From contig NZ_MSCJ01000003.1 in assembly GCF_002954615.1 (NCBI RefSeq), positions 186,001-250,000 of the forward strand: a DNA stretch of 64,000 nucleotides, given 5' to 3'. Of the stretch, positions 40,592-49,848 are shown piece by piece. Position 1 is the first letter of the stretch, and the number at the start of each line of letters is the position of its first letter. A program made the position numbers and the translations under genes. Under the pieces are notes generated by a model that made no database searches, was not told where the DNA came from, and saw nothing but the letters and a program-made list of their open reading frames with translations. The stretch comes from Photobacterium angustum (GTDB lineage Bacteria > Pseudomonadota > Gammaproteobacteria > Enterobacterales > Vibrionaceae).

Positions 40592-41278
40592 ATGACAAAA
40601 TGGAATTATGGCGTCTTCTTCCTTAATTTTTACCATGTAGGACAGCAAGAGCCATCATTAACCATGAGCAATGCGTTAGAAACATTACGTATTATAGATG
40701 AAGATACATCTATCTATGATGTTGTTGCATTTAGCGAACACCACATAGATAAAAGCTACAATGATGAAACGAAATTAGCGCCATTTGTTAGCCTTGGCAA
40801 ACAAATTCATGTTTTAGCCACCAGCCCTGAAACGGTTGTAAAAGCGGCTAAATATGGGATGCCACTACTGTTTAAATGGGATGATAGTCAACAAAAGCGT
40901 ATCGAATTATTAAACCATTACCAAGCAGCTGCGGCTAAATTTAATGTCGATATTGTAGGTGTTCGTCATCGATTAATGTTATTTGTCAATGTTAATGACA
41001 ACCCAACGCAAGCCAAAGCTGAGCTTAGCATTTACTTAGAAGATTACCTCTCTTACACCCAAGCAGAAACATCCATTGATGAAATCATCAATAGCAATGC
41101 TGCAGGTAACTTCGATACGTGTTTACATCACGTTGCTGAAATGGCTCAAGGTTTAAATAATAAAGTCGATTTCTTATTTTGCTTTGAATCGATGAAAGAT
41201 CAAGAGAATAAAAAATCACTAATGATTAACTTTGATAAACGCGTTATTAATTATAGAAAAGAACACAACCTTAACTAA
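40592..41278 (+). CDS. luxF: Non-fluorescent flavoprotein LuxF
   Basis: A 228-aa protein related to LuxB but lacking about 100 residues of the barrel. It retains the start [28 protein letters not shown] and the C-terminal [10 protein letters not shown]. LuxF binds myristylated FMN, an inhibitory luciferase side product. The gene is restricted to some Photobacterium lineages and helps place the window. The next gene is 101 bases away, with a terminator-like hairpin between. Confidence 0.97.
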   Translation: MTKWNYGVFFLNFYHVGQQEPSLTMSNALETLRIIDEDTSIYDVVAFSEHHIDKSYNDETKLAPFVSLGKQIHVLATSPETVVKAAKYGMPLLFKWDDSQQKRIELLNHYQAAAAKFNVDIVGVRHRLMLFVNVNDNPTQAKAELSIYLEDYLSYTQAETSIDEIINSNAAGNFDTCLHHVAEMAQGLNNKVDFLFCFESMKDQENKKSLMINFDKRVINYRKEHNLN

Positions 41279-41326
41279 TTCAGTTAAGTCAATTTAAATT
41301 AAAACTTCGTCAATCATTGTCATTAT

Positions 41327-41369
41327 TAATGGCAGTGTGGCTTCTTACGCTGCCATTAAATTTTTTATT
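41327..41369 (+). terminator. Terminator-like hairpin between luxF and luxE
   Basis: Arms 41327-41339 and 41346-41358 pair over 13 positions (nine uninterrupted Watson-Crick pairs TAATGGCAG/CTGCCATTA, then four with two G-T pairs) and are followed by AATTTTTTATT. The luxE ATG lies 21 bases beyond the second arm. Its place inside the operon suggests partial termination or mRNA protection. Confidence 0.8.
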
Positions 41370-41379
41370 AAGGTGTAAT

Positions 41380-42501
41380 ATGACTACTTTATTAGATATT
41401 GATACTAACGATATTATTGTTAGTTCAGAACTCGATGATATTATTTTCTCATCATCACCGCTTACATTAACCTTTGATGAGCAAGAAAAATTAAAGCAAA
41501 AGTTTATAATGGAATCATTCCACTACCATTATAAAAATAATGAAGATTACCGTTATTATTGTAATGTCCAAGGTGTGGATGAAAATATTACATCTATCGA
41601 TGATATTCCTGTATTTCCAACCTCGATGTTCAAGTACGCCAAGCTACATACTGCCGATGAAACCAATATTGAAAATTGGTTCACCAGTAGCGGCACCAGC
41701 GGAATTAAAAGCCATATTGCCCGTGATCGTCAAAGTATCGAACGTTTACTGGGCTCTGTGAATTACGGCATGAAGTACTTAGGTGAGTTTCATGAACACC
41801 AGCTAGAGTTGGTGAATATGGGACCAGATCGCTTCAGCGCCAAAAACGTTTGGTTCAAATATGTCATGAGTCTCGTTGAGCTGTTATACCCAACGACGTT
41901 TACAGTCAACGAAGATGAAATTGATTTTGAGCAAACCATCGCCTCATTAAAAGCGATCCAACGTAAAGGCAAAGGTATTTGTCTAATTGGCCCTCCGTAC
42001 TTTATTTATCTGTTAGCACTTTATATGAAAGAGCATAATATTGAATTTAATGCTGGTGCTCACATGTTCATCATCACAGGTGGTGGCTGGAAAACCAAGC
42101 AAAAAGAAGCGCTTAATCGTCAAGATTTCAATCAGCTATTAATGGAAACATTCAACCTTTTCCATGAAAGCCAGATTCGTGACACCTTCAACCAAGTAGA
42201 GCTAAACACTTGTTTCTTTGAAGATAACCGTCAACGTAAGCATGTTCCGCCTTGGGTATATGCCCGTGCGCTTGATCCTATCACGATGATGCCAGTTGAA
42301 GATGGTCAAGAAGGCTTAATGAGTTACATGGATGCCTCCTCGACGAGTTATCCAACCTTTATTGTAACGGACGACATTGGCATTGTGCACAACATCAAAG
42401 AGCCAGATCTCTTCCAAGGAACAACCGTTGAAATTGTTCGCCGTTTAAATACCCGTGAACAAAAAGGCTGTTCATTATCGATGGCGACCAGCTTGAAATA
42501 A
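41380..42501 (+). CDS. luxE: Acyl-protein synthetase
   Basis: A 373-aa AMP-forming ligase that activates tetradecanoate and passes it to LuxC. The acyl-accepting cysteine is Cys364 in [13 protein letters not shown], ten residues from the C terminus. This number agrees with the known enzyme and confirms the ATG at 41380, with AAGGTG upstream. An extended frame from 41317 crosses the hairpin and is rejected. Confidence 0.97.
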   Translation: MTTLLDIDTNDIIVSSELDDIIFSSSPLTLTFDEQEKLKQKFIMESFHYHYKNNEDYRYYCNVQGVDENITSIDDIPVFPTSMFKYAKLHTADETNIENWFTSSGTSGIKSHIARDRQSIERLLGSVNYGMKYLGEFHEHQLELVNMGPDRFSAKNVWFKYVMSLVELLYPTTFTVNEDEIDFEQTIASLKAIQRKGKGICLIGPPYFIYLLALYMKEHNIEFNAGAHMFIITGGGWKTKQKEALNRQDFNQLLMETFNLFHESQIRDTFNQVELNTCFFEDNRQRKHVPPWVYARALDPITMMPVEDGQEGLMSYMDASSTSYPTFIVTDDIGIVHNIKEPDLFQGTTVEIVRRLNTREQKGCSLSMATSLK

Positions 42502-42514
42502 GCAACAGGACTGA

Positions 42515-43222
42515 ATGATGATTTTTAATTGCAAAATAATAAAAATTGAAGCATCTGATAGCCATGTTTTTAAGGTGTTTATCAAGCCAGACCAATGCTT
42601 TCAATTCAAAGCCGGTCAATACGCTATTGTCTATTTGAATAATAAACAGCTACCTTTTTCTATTGCTAACAGTCCAACCTGTAATGAATTAATTGAATTG
42701 CATGTTGGCGGCTCAGCCAAAGAATCTGCTATAGAAGCAATTTCGCATTTTATCGATGCGTTTATTCATCAAACCGAGTTTAAGATCGATGCACCACATG
42801 GTGATGCTTGGTTACGTGATGACAGTGAATCGCCACTACTACTAATAGCTGGCGGCACAGGCCTATCGTACATCAATAGCATTCTTCATCATTGTGTTTA
42901 TAAGCAGTTATCACAACCTATTTACCTTTACTGGGGGGTAAATAACCATCAATTGCTTTATGCAGATCAACAACTTAAATCATTATCTGCCCAGTTTCCC
43001 AATGTGAAATATGTGCCCGTTGTCGAGCATGAACACACAGAATGGGACGGCAAAATTGGCAATGTCATTGATGCTGTAATGGATGATTTTGCCGACTTAT
43101 CTGACTTTGATATTTATGTTTGTGGTCCATTCGGTATGAGCCGAAGTGCGAAAGATATTTTTACCACAGAGAAAAAAGCCAATGTCGGAAAAATGTATTC
43201 TGATGCGTTTAGTTATATGTAG
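42515..43222 (+). CDS. luxG: Flavin reductase of the lux operon
   Basis: A 235-aa Fre-like NAD(P)H-flavin reductase with a flavin-binding beta barrel (FKAGQYAIVYLN, PFSIAN) and NAD-binding LLIAGGTGLSYINSIL and VCGPFGMSRSA. It supplies reduced FMN to luciferase. Two adjacent ATGs (42515, 42518) are possible starts. It lies 13 bases after luxE. Confidence 0.96.
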   Translation: MMIFNCKIIKIEASDSHVFKVFIKPDQCFQFKAGQYAIVYLNNKQLPFSIANSPTCNELIELHVGGSAKESAIEAISHFIDAFIHQTEFKIDAPHGDAWLRDDSESPLLLIAGGTGLSYINSILHHCVYKQLSQPIYLYWGVNNHQLLYADQQLKSLSAQFPNVKYVPVVEHEHTEWDGKIGNVIDAVMDDFADLSDFDIYVCGPFGMSRSAKDIFTTEKKANVGKMYSDAFSYM

Positions 43223-43285
43223 TTAAAAATCATTCATCTCATTATTTATGGTTTTTATCTCAATCAGTCATTAATCATTATTTTT

Positions 43286-43338
43286 ACTCTATTTATTGGG
43301 TAACTGCTGGCTTATGCCTGATAAATAGAGTTTTTTAT
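43286..43338 (+). terminator. Terminator-like hairpin between luxG and ribE
   Basis: Arms 43286-43300 and 43317-43331 contain the perfect block CTCTATTTAT/ATAAATAGAG and extend to 15 positions with G-T pairs. A run of Ts (43331-43336) follows immediately. The hairpin ends about 15 bases before the ribE ATG, so it separates the light genes from the flavin genes. Confidence 0.85.
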
Positions 43339-43347
43339 AGGTATAGT

Positions 43348-44007
43348 ATGTTTACAGGAATAATAGAAGCAATTGGAAATATCAGCGCCATTATTCGTAA
43401 TAACGACGATATTTCAATGGTTATCAATACCAATAAGCTTGATATTTCGGATGTAAAGCTTGGTGATAGCATTGCTAGTAATGGCGTTTGTTTAACCGTA
43501 TCTAAATTAATGCCAACTGGGTTTGTTGCCGATCTTTCAAAAGAGACGTTAAAACGTACTACATTTCACAGTTACCACGTAGGGCAAAATATCAATCTAG
43601 AAAAAGCCATGTTACCCACAACACGCTTAGATGGTCATATTGTTTCCGGACATGTTGATGGTATTGGCGACATTATTGAATTAAAGCGAAAAGGTAGCGC
43701 CATTGAGGTTTGGATCACTGTACCAATACATCTGAAGAAGTTTGTTGCTGAGAAAGGTTCAATTTGTATTGATGGAACGAGCTTAACCATCAATGCTGTC
43801 TATCAGAATGTCATTAAATTGACCATTATCCCTCACACGTTAACCAATACAACACTTGCTAATGCAACCATTGGTCAAAAGGTCAATATTGAAGCTGACA
43901 TGGTCGCACGCTACCTCGAACGATTAGTCAGCATTGATAAACAAGAATCGAAAAAAAGCACTAACGTCTCTATGTCTTTATTAAAGAAGCACGGTTTTAT
44001 CGTATAA
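43348..44007 (+). CDS. ribE: Riboflavin synthase alpha
   Basis: A 219-aa two-barrel protein starting MFTGIIEAIGNI, with the second half opening at HIVSGHVDGIGDI. It converts two lumazine molecules into riboflavin and one pyrimidine. It is the catalytic paralogue of LumP, whose gene is 8 kb away in this window. It lies in the lux operon, raising FMN supply for light production. Confidence 0.95.
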   Translation: MFTGIIEAIGNISAIIRNNDDISMVINTNKLDISDVKLGDSIASNGVCLTVSKLMPTGFVADLSKETLKRTTFHSYHVGQNINLEKAMLPTTRLDGHIVSGHVDGIGDIIELKRKGSAIEVWITVPIHLKKFVAEKGSICIDGTSLTINAVYQNVIKLTIIPHTLTNTTLANATIGQKVNIEADMVARYLERLVSIDKQESKKSTNVSMSLLKKHGFIV

Positions 44008-44039
44008 CTCGCTTACACTGTAGATAAAAAGGACCAGTT

Positions 44040-45137
44040 ATGACTTTAAGTAGCACCCAAGAAATCATTAATGATATTCGTCAGGGGAAAATGGTTATCT
44101 TGATGGATGATGAAAATCGTGAAAATGAAGGAGATCTGATCATTGCCTCTGAAATGATTACTCCCGAAGCGATTAATTTCATGGCAACACATGGCCGTGG
44201 GTTGATCTGCTTAACGTTAATCAAAGATCGCTGTAAAACTTTAAATTTACCGCTAATGGTACAAAATAATCACGATAAATTCTCAACTGCATTTACCGTT
44301 TCAATAGAAGCCGCCACAGATGTTACGACCGGGATCTCTGCTAGTGATCGTGCGAAGACAGTACAAGCAGCAATTGCTCCTAATGCCAGTGCGGATCATA
44401 TTGTTTCGCCGGGTCATATTTTTCCATTAATGGCGCAAGATGGTGGCGTATTAATTCGTGCCGGTCACACTGAAGCAGGCTGTGATATTGCACGCTTAGC
44501 AGGGCTTGAAGCCTCTAGTGTTATTGTGGAAATTCTTAATGAAGACGGCACCATGGCACGCCGACCTCAACTTGAAGTGTTTGCGCAAAAGCACAATTTA
44601 AAACTGGGTACCATTGCCGATTTAATCGAGTATCGAACCCAACGAGAAAGTCATATTGAACGTTTATCAGAGAGTGAATTATGCACTGAATATGGTGTGT
44701 TCAACTTGATCACCTACCGTGACACCATTGACAATCAACTCCATTATGCATTGTGTAAAGATGATATTAACCCTAATACTGAAACCTTAGTCCGTGTACA
44801 TGTCAAAGATACACTGAAAGATATTTTACATACTGGCGCTACACAATGGTCCCTACAAGCGGCCATGCAACGTATTCAAGCCGACGGTGGCGTATTAGTG
44901 ATCATCAGCCAAACAGAACCCTCAACGATGATCATCAATCAATTAAACCAGTTAGCTGCAGAGCACCAAGCAGCTTCTCCCTTACCTATCACGCCGCAAT
45001 CCCGAAAAATTGGTTTGGGATCGCAAATTTTAGCTGAACTAGGGCTACGCAAAATCCGTTTACTGTCTTCACAAAATCAACAATATCGCTTTTTATCAGG
45101 ATTTGATCTTGAGGTAGTTGAATATATTTGTAACTAG
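44040..45137 (+). CDS. ribB: 3,4-dihydroxybutanone-4-phosphate synthase with degenerate GTP cyclohydrolase II domain
   Basis: A 365-aa protein. Residues 1-200 are the synthase with [12 protein letters not shown] (acidic metal loop) and [10 protein letters not shown]. Residues about 205-365 resemble GTP cyclohydrolase II, but the zinc-cysteine block is replaced: the equivalent segment reads [14 protein letters not shown] without cysteines. The second domain is therefore probably inactive, and the separate ribA supplies that step. Lies 32 bases after ribE. Confidence 0.93.
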   Translation: MTLSSTQEIINDIRQGKMVILMDDENRENEGDLIIASEMITPEAINFMATHGRGLICLTLIKDRCKTLNLPLMVQNNHDKFSTAFTVSIEAATDVTTGISASDRAKTVQAAIAPNASADHIVSPGHIFPLMAQDGGVLIRAGHTEAGCDIARLAGLEASSVIVEILNEDGTMARRPQLEVFAQKHNLKLGTIADLIEYRTQRESHIERLSESELCTEYGVFNLITYRDTIDNQLHYALCKDDINPNTETLVRVHVKDTLKDILHTGATQWSLQAAMQRIQADGGVLVIISQTEPSTMIINQLNQLAAEHQAASPLPITPQSRKIGLGSQILAELGLRKIRLLSSQNQQYRFLSGFDLEVVEYICN

Positions 45138-45196
45138 TAAATACTCAAATATTATTGATTTATCGTTCGTTTTTATAAATACACTTAGGAAGCTTC

Positions 45197-45667
45197 ATGA
45201 ATATTATTGAAGGTGCGATCACAGCACCCCACGCAAATGTTGTCATCATCGTTTCTCGTTTTAATAGTTTTATTAATGACAACCTATTGTCTGGTGCATT
45301 AGATGCCCTACAACGCCAAGGTCTTGTTAAAGAGACCAATATTACCGTTGTACATTGCCCAGGGGCTTATGAGCTGCCTTTATTGGCTCAACAACTTGCG
45401 AAACAAGGTAGTTATGATGCCATCATCGCTTTAGGTTCTGTGATCCGTGGCGGTACTCCACATTTTGAATATGTTGCAGGTGAATGTAATAAAGGTTTAG
45501 CGCAAGTTGCATTAGAGCATCAAATTCCAGTCGCGTTTGGTGTCCTTACGGTAGATTCAATTGAACAAGCGATTGAACGTGCTGGAACAAAAATGGGCAA
45601 TAAAGGCGCAGAAGCCGCCCTCAGTGCACTAGAAATGATCAACGTGTTAGCAGAGATAGAACCTTAG
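45197..45667 (+). CDS. ribH: 6,7-dimethyl-8-ribityllumazine synthase
   Basis: A 156-aa protein with [12 protein letters not shown], the catalytic [17 protein letters not shown] and [13 protein letters not shown]. It makes lumazine, which is both the precursor of riboflavin and the chromophore of LumP. Its presence in the lux operon therefore serves both flavin supply and the antenna. Confidence 0.96.
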   Translation: MNIIEGAITAPHANVVIIVSRFNSFINDNLLSGALDALQRQGLVKETNITVVHCPGAYELPLLAQQLAKQGSYDAIIALGSVIRGGTPHFEYVAGECNKGLAQVALEHQIPVAFGVLTVDSIEQAIERAGTKMGNKGAEAALSALEMINVLAEIEP

Positions 45668-45694
45668 ATACCTTATATACCTTATATACCTTAT
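45668..45694 (+). repeat. Three tandem copies of ATACCTTAT
   Basis: The 9-base unit ATACCTTAT is repeated three times without change immediately after the ribH stop. No function is visible; the copy number may vary between strains. Confidence 0.9.
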
Positions 45695-45708
45695 ATTCAC
45701 ACATGATG

Positions 45709-45743
45709 ATGGCTATTATACCTACTGAATCATAGCCATTTTC
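45709..45743 (+). terminator. Terminator-like hairpin between ribH and ribA
   Basis: Perfect 8-bp arms ATGGCTAT/ATAGCCAT (45709-45716 and 45732-45739) with a 15-base loop, then TTTT. Weaker than the two upstream lux hairpins, but placed the same way in front of a gene of the operon. Confidence 0.6.
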
Positions 45744-45783
45744 CTCCCAAAGTAATTAACCCAAATAGAAGTACGAGGATATT

Positions 45784-46380
45784 ATGATCACAGTAAGAGC
45801 CCGAGTTCCTTTTAAAATAGGGCAACGAAGTGATATCCCTGCTGAATTATTGTCATTTCATGGCTTTAACTCAGGTAAAGAACACGTCGCAATTATTTTC
45901 AAACAAGCAGATACAGCGGCAAACGTTCCTTTAGTTCGTCTGCACTCAGAATGCTTAACCGGTGATGTCTTTCACTCTTCTCGCTGTGATTGTGGTGAGC
46001 AGCTCAATGAAACAATAGAAAAAATGCACCAATTCGGTGGAATTCTTTTGTATCTACGTCAAGAAGGCCGTGGAATTGGTTTATACAACAAACTCGATGC
46101 TTATCAATTACAAAGCCAAGGCATGAATACCTATGAAGCAAATAACCATTTAGGTTTTGATGATGATCTTCGTGATTTCAAGGAAGCCGCAGATGCATTA
46201 CTCGCACTGGGTATCAACAAAGTCCGCTTAATTACCAACAACCCTAAAAAAGTCAGAGACTTATCGCAACATAATATTCAGGTAGTAGAAGTGCTTAAGA
46301 CTCAGGTACACATCAAAGAAGGCAATCAAGAATATTTACAAGCAAAAGCCTTATACGGCCATCACAATTTATCTTTATGA
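45784..46380 (+). CDS. ribA: GTP cyclohydrolase II
   Basis: A 198-aa enzyme with the zinc ligands Cys57, Cys68 and Cys70 ([17 protein letters not shown]), the [14 protein letters not shown] active-site block and [10 protein letters not shown]. It opens the GTP ring as the first riboflavin step. It is the last gene of the lux-rib operon, with a GAGG ribosome site. Confidence 0.95.
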   Translation: MITVRARVPFKIGQRSDIPAELLSFHGFNSGKEHVAIIFKQADTAANVPLVRLHSECLTGDVFHSSRCDCGEQLNETIEKMHQFGGILLYLRQEGRGIGLYNKLDAYQLQSQGMNTYEANNHLGFDDDLRDFKEAADALLALGINKVRLITNNPKKVRDLSQHNIQVVEVLKTQVHIKEGNQEYLQAKALYGHHNLSL

Positions 46381-46632
46381 CAGTTCACACTTAGCTTTAC
46401 TTGCCATACACACCGCGATTTCCCCCCTCACTATTGCGCCATTTAACATACTAAAATTGTCATGTTAAATGGCCAAAAAACAACCACCTTAAACGACCTC
46501 AGTTAAGAGTTACCCACTGAATTTGTGGATAACATTTATTTTTATTTTATTTTCAACACCTTATGATTTTCAATAGGAATAATTAATAATTATTGTGATT
46601 TTCTGAATTATTAATAAGTTTCTAAAAATAAA

Positions 46633-47047
46633 AAGCCGCACTATTGCAGTGCGGCTTGGTGTTGCTATTAGTGTACTTACTCGGCACACCAATATTGTTA
46701 CGCTTCGCCACTCATTACGTTGAGCTTGCCGTGTCCCACAATATTTGTGCGGACCGCTATATATTGGCGAAGAAGCAAATTTTTAAAAGGTGTCACTTAC
46801 CAAATTGTTAACAACTAAGTTTTCACTTAGAAGCTTTTACATGCGTAGCTCTTACGATGTTGCTTTTTACTTTGTTGCTCTTACATGTATTGCTTTGTCT
46901 ACTTTTCACATGTTGCGCGATGCAACTGAGTGACTACTAATAACGGGTCTAAGAGGTCTATTAATAATCACTGATACCTGTATCCGTGAGTCTTTAAAAA
47001 CAGCTCCAATCCTCCGTTAGCTCGAGTAACTATCTCAATACAGGTTA
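46633..47047 (-). ncRNA. Possible minus-strand structured RNA
   Basis: A transcript of about 400 bases is proposed. Its 3' end would be the hairpin AAGCCGCACT/AGTGCGGCTT (46633-46657), followed on the minus strand by TTTTTATTTTT. Internal features include pairing of CTTCGCCA with TGGCGAAG (46703-46710 with 46765-46772) and five to six degenerate 14-15-base repeats beginning AGCAAC or AGCTAC (46821-46916). A possible promoter is TTGCCT and CATATT with 17-base spacing just upstream of 47047. No known RNA family is recognised and no ORF is evident. It is inferred only. Confidence 0.4.
46821..46916 (-). repeat. Degenerate 14-15-base tandem repeat
   Basis: Read on the minus strand, units begin at 46894, 46879, 46864, 46850 and 46835, each close to AGCAACA-N2-GTAAA. 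A further unit, GCAACATGTGAAAAG, lies at 46916-46902 after a short gap. The spacing of about 15 bases is regular. Confidence 0.6.
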
Positions 47048-47243
47048 AGTTAAATATGGTAGATAAACGCCAATTAGGCAAATTTCATCACTGAAAAAAA
47101 TATAAAAATAAACTCAAACACTACTAACGTCTTATTTATAAAACAAATAACCCAATTAAATATCGCGGCTAGAATCTTATTTTTTGCGAATCCACACTCG
47201 AAAACACCTCTTTTAACGGCATCACTAACAAGACATAACAATC

Positions 47244-47287
47244 TTTAATGTTGCAGGTGCAACATTAAAAGGTGTATTATCACACCT
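47244..47287 (+). promoter_or_regulatory. Palindromic operator and promoter of the efflux operon
   Basis: A perfect palindrome with 12-base arms and a 2-base centre, TTTAATGTTGCA-GG-TGCAACATTAAA (47244-47269), is followed directly by AGGTGT-N6-ACACCT (47270-47287). A plausible promoter overlaps both: TTGCAG (47251-47256) and TATTAT (47275-47280), 18 bases apart. The operon encodes a MarR protein, whose family binds such palindromes, so autoregulation is the natural reading. Confidence 0.75.
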
Positions 47288-47316
47288 GAAATTTGTTGTA
47301 TGGGTAACAAAAAACA

Positions 47317-48366
47317 ATGAAAATGAACATTTACTCTGTGCTCTTATATATCGTGATTGGTGTCGCTTTATCATTATCAGCTTTTCTTTTAATGGCTGAT
47401 AATGTGTCGCCATTTACCACACAAGCCACTTTCTATAAATCAGTGGTGAATATTGCTCCTGAAGTATCAGGAAATATCACCCATGTTTATGTCATTAATG
47501 GTCAACACGTTAACGCTAACCAACCTTTATTTTCTATTGATGCTAAGCCTTATCAAATTGCAGTCGATCAAGCGCAGGCCGAATTGCAACAAGCAAAAGA
47601 AGCCAATCTGGGAACATGGCAGCAACTCGCTGCAGCTCAGCAAGTGGTGCTACAGAAAAAAACATTGTGGAAAAATGCGCAACATAAATTGGAGCGTTAC
47701 CAAATATTGAGTCGTAAAGGGTTAACGACCCAGCAAGAGCTTGATGATGCGATCAGTGCTACAGATATCGCGAAAAGTGCTATTTCTGCTGCACAAGCTA
47801 ATGTTCTAAAAATACAAACGACGTTATCTGGTAAAGAAAATACTGCTGCCGTTGAGCTCGCGCAGGCAAAATTAGATCGTGCTGAGTGGGATCTATCAAA
47901 TACGACAGTGATGGCGAAAACGGCTGGAACTATCAGTAATTTGCAATTAGATACGGGAACTTATGTAAATAAAGGTACACCAATCCTTTTCCTCGTTAAT
48001 GAGCAAAATAGTTGGCTGAGTGCCGATTTTAATGAAAAAGGCATTACACATTTACAACCCAAGCATCGTGTCTTAATCAGTTTTGACTCCCAACCTGGTC
48101 GGGTATTTAAAGGCGAAATAGAAAATCAAGATCGCGCTATTTTTGATGCGAGTAACCCATTAACACGACTATCAACCGTTACCAATGACACACGTTGGAT
48201 CCGCGAACAACAAAAAATCCGTACTCGTATTGCTGTCAATGTACCGCAACAAGATGTTATTTCAGGCTCTCGTGCAAGTGTCATTGTGCTTAATGGTAAT
48301 CCCGTATTAGATGTGATCAGCTCAGTATGGATCCATGTTATTGCCTTATTCCGCTACATCTACTAA
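47317..48366 (+). CDS. HlyD-family membrane fusion protein (EmrA-like)
   Basis: A 349-aa periplasmic adaptor. It has an N-terminal membrane anchor (residues about 5-27), a split lipoyl domain (VAPEVSGNITHVYVINGQHV, GTISNLQLDTGTYVNKG), and a long coiled coil between, rich in Q, A and E (about 75-165). It links an inner-membrane transporter to an outer-membrane channel. It heads an operon with a DUF2955-like membrane protein and a MarR regulator, and lies downstream of a palindrome. Confidence 0.88.
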   Translation: MKMNIYSVLLYIVIGVALSLSAFLLMADNVSPFTTQATFYKSVVNIAPEVSGNITHVYVINGQHVNANQPLFSIDAKPYQIAVDQAQAELQQAKEANLGTWQQLAAAQQVVLQKKTLWKNAQHKLERYQILSRKGLTTQQELDDAISATDIAKSAISAAQANVLKIQTTLSGKENTAAVELAQAKLDRAEWDLSNTTVMAKTAGTISNLQLDTGTYVNKGTPILFLVNEQNSWLSADFNEKGITHLQPKHRVLISFDSQPGRVFKGEIENQDRAIFDASNPLTRLSTVTNDTRWIREQQKIRTRIAVNVPQQDVISGSRASVIVLNGNPVLDVISSVWIHVIALFRYIY

Positions 48367-48390
48367 GCAGAAAAACAATACAGGTAGGAT

Positions 48391-49386
48391 ATGAAACATT
48401 CAATGAATACAGATGTACTGCGTACCACGTGTATTGTATGCATCTGTATGATGTTCGGTAAGATTTTTCATGTAAATTCACATGTCTATTTTGCGCTTTT
48501 TCCAATAATTATTGCGACTAAAGTAAAAGACTACAGTTGGAAAGGATTGAGCAAAACATTCGCCTTAGTGTTGCTATCCGCTTACTGTGCAGTTTTCGTG
48601 TCTGAAGTCTTTAGCGATCATCCTTTTATTATTTGGACGATCAGTATTGTACTGTTCGATCAACTAAGAAAACGGGCAGGTTCTCACGCAAAAGTGGGCG
48701 CGCTGTTTATGCCGACGATAAACTGGATTTTAAATATCGTTTTTGCGCTACATACCAATATGGATATGCCTCAGCGTTTACACGAAGTGGGGTTAGCAAT
48801 TGTTGTTAGTATCTGTGTAACCAAGCTGTTTTTTTGGCTACTACCACCGAAAACAACATCTGGCTTTTTCAAACCGAAAACAATCCCTATCACCGCTCAA
48901 CAACGCTTAATATCAGTGAGTTTGATTGGTTTAGGACTTGGTTTTTTAATGATTGTTAATCTAATTTCTGGCGCATTTTGTATGGTACCAGTCATTGCTG
49001 CAGCAACCCAAACCAGTCGAGAAGCATATTTAAAAATCGTAAAATCACGTTTTATTACTCAAGTCGGCGGATGCGCCATTGCGGCGATATTTATGCTGCT
49101 TATTGCCGGTTATCAAAGTGATATTATTGTTTATGGTTTGGGATTATTTGGACTGATTTACGTGATCAGTTACAAAATTTATACTGATGAAGGCCCACAC
49201 CAAGAGTTACATCCCGATATTTTGCTCGCAACCATGCTACCAATCCAACTTTATATGACCAATAGTGAGTTAGGATTAAGTAGTACTTTCCTTCGAGGAT
49301 GGGAACTTAGCTGTACTTTAGGTATATTGGCTCTGTTTTATTTCATTACTACGGCGAAGAAACGTCATGCCACAGAACTACACTGA
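48391..49386 (+). CDS. DUF2955/FUSC-like inner-membrane protein
   Basis: A 331-aa protein with about nine to ten hydrophobic segments arranged in two halves, resembling the YeeA/DUF2955 family of possible aromatic-acid efflux proteins. It lies 24 bases after the HlyD-like gene, the usual pairing for AaeA/AaeB-type pumps, so it is probably the transport partner. The substrate is not known. It overlaps the regulator gene by 20 bases. Confidence 0.78.
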   Translation: MKHSMNTDVLRTTCIVCICMMFGKIFHVNSHVYFALFPIIIATKVKDYSWKGLSKTFALVLLSAYCAVFVSEVFSDHPFIIWTISIVLFDQLRKRAGSHAKVGALFMPTINWILNIVFALHTNMDMPQRLHEVGLAIVVSICVTKLFFWLLPPKTTSGFFKPKTIPITAQQRLISVSLIGLGLGFLMIVNLISGAFCMVPVIAAATQTSREAYLKIVKSRFITQVGGCAIAAIFMLLIAGYQSDIIVYGLGLFGLIYVISYKIYTDEGPHQELHPDILLATMLPIQLYMTNSELGLSSTFLRGWELSCTLGILALFYFITTAKKRHATELH

Positions 49387-49825
49387 TATCCCTTCTCTTA
49401 ATGAGAGTTTGTCTTTTACGATGGGATTAGCCTATAAACAATTTCGTAGTATTGCCACCTCAGCTTTGGCGACGGAATTTGATATTACGTTAGAAATGTT
49501 AGGTGCACTTCGCGTGCTCAGTCATTTAGGCGAAGTACCTCAACAAGCCGTCTCTGATGCCCTACACCGCGAACGTTCAGTGACTAAACGTTTGATCGAT
49601 AACTGTATTAAACGTGAATTAATCACCGTCAACAAATCAGAACAAAACAAAAAAGCCCGCTATCTTGTCATTACTGATAAAGGTAAAGATATTGAGCAAA
49701 AAGCCACCGTGTGTATTGCTAATATCAATCAAGACTTCTTTGCTCCACTAACAAATGAAGAACGCGAACTTTTATTCAACATTAACAAGAAATTGATTCG
49801 ACACGATATACTCGTCAATTCGTAA
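49367..49825 (+). CDS. MarR-family regulator
   Basis: A 152-aa winged-helix protein. The recognition region includes LEMLGALRVLSHLGEVPQQA and LHRERSVTKRLIDNCIKREL, and the wing is TVNKSEQNKKARYLVITDKG. It is translationally coupled to the pump gene. It is the likely repressor binding the 47244-47269 palindrome, released by a phenolic or other small ligand. Confidence 0.88.
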   Translation: MPQNYTDIPSLNESLSFTMGLAYKQFRSIATSALATEFDITLEMLGALRVLSHLGEVPQQAVSDALHRERSVTKRLIDNCIKRELITVNKSEQNKKARYLVITDKGKDIEQKATVCIANINQDFFAPLTNEERELLFNINKKLIRHDILVNS

Positions 49826-49848
49826 TCAATTTCAGGGAAAAATATAAT

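Larger units (their letters stand above)
46381..47243. other. Gene-free region after ribA
   Basis: About 860 bases without a protein gene. No clear plus-strand terminator for lux-rib is visible here. The hairpin at 46633-46657 has its T tract on the minus strand. Sequence upstream of it on that strand is rich in inverted repeats and a degenerate 15-base repeat; this is listed separately as a possible RNA gene. The part at 47040-47240 is AT-rich and plain. Confidence 0.6.

Noticed and set aside
41317..41379. N-terminal extension of LuxE
   Set aside because: It would translate through the hairpin; the active-site cysteine number and the ribosome site both support the ATG at 41380.
43223..43347. 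FMN riboswitch ahead of the rib genes
   Set aside because: The region is short and contains a simple hairpin with T run; none of the conserved RFN-element segments is seen.
46381..47047. tmRNA, RNase P RNA or CsrB-type RNA on the minus strand
   Set aside because: The known conserved segments (tmRNA ends and tag codons, RNase P core, repeated GGA loops) are not visible, so only an unnamed RNA is proposed.
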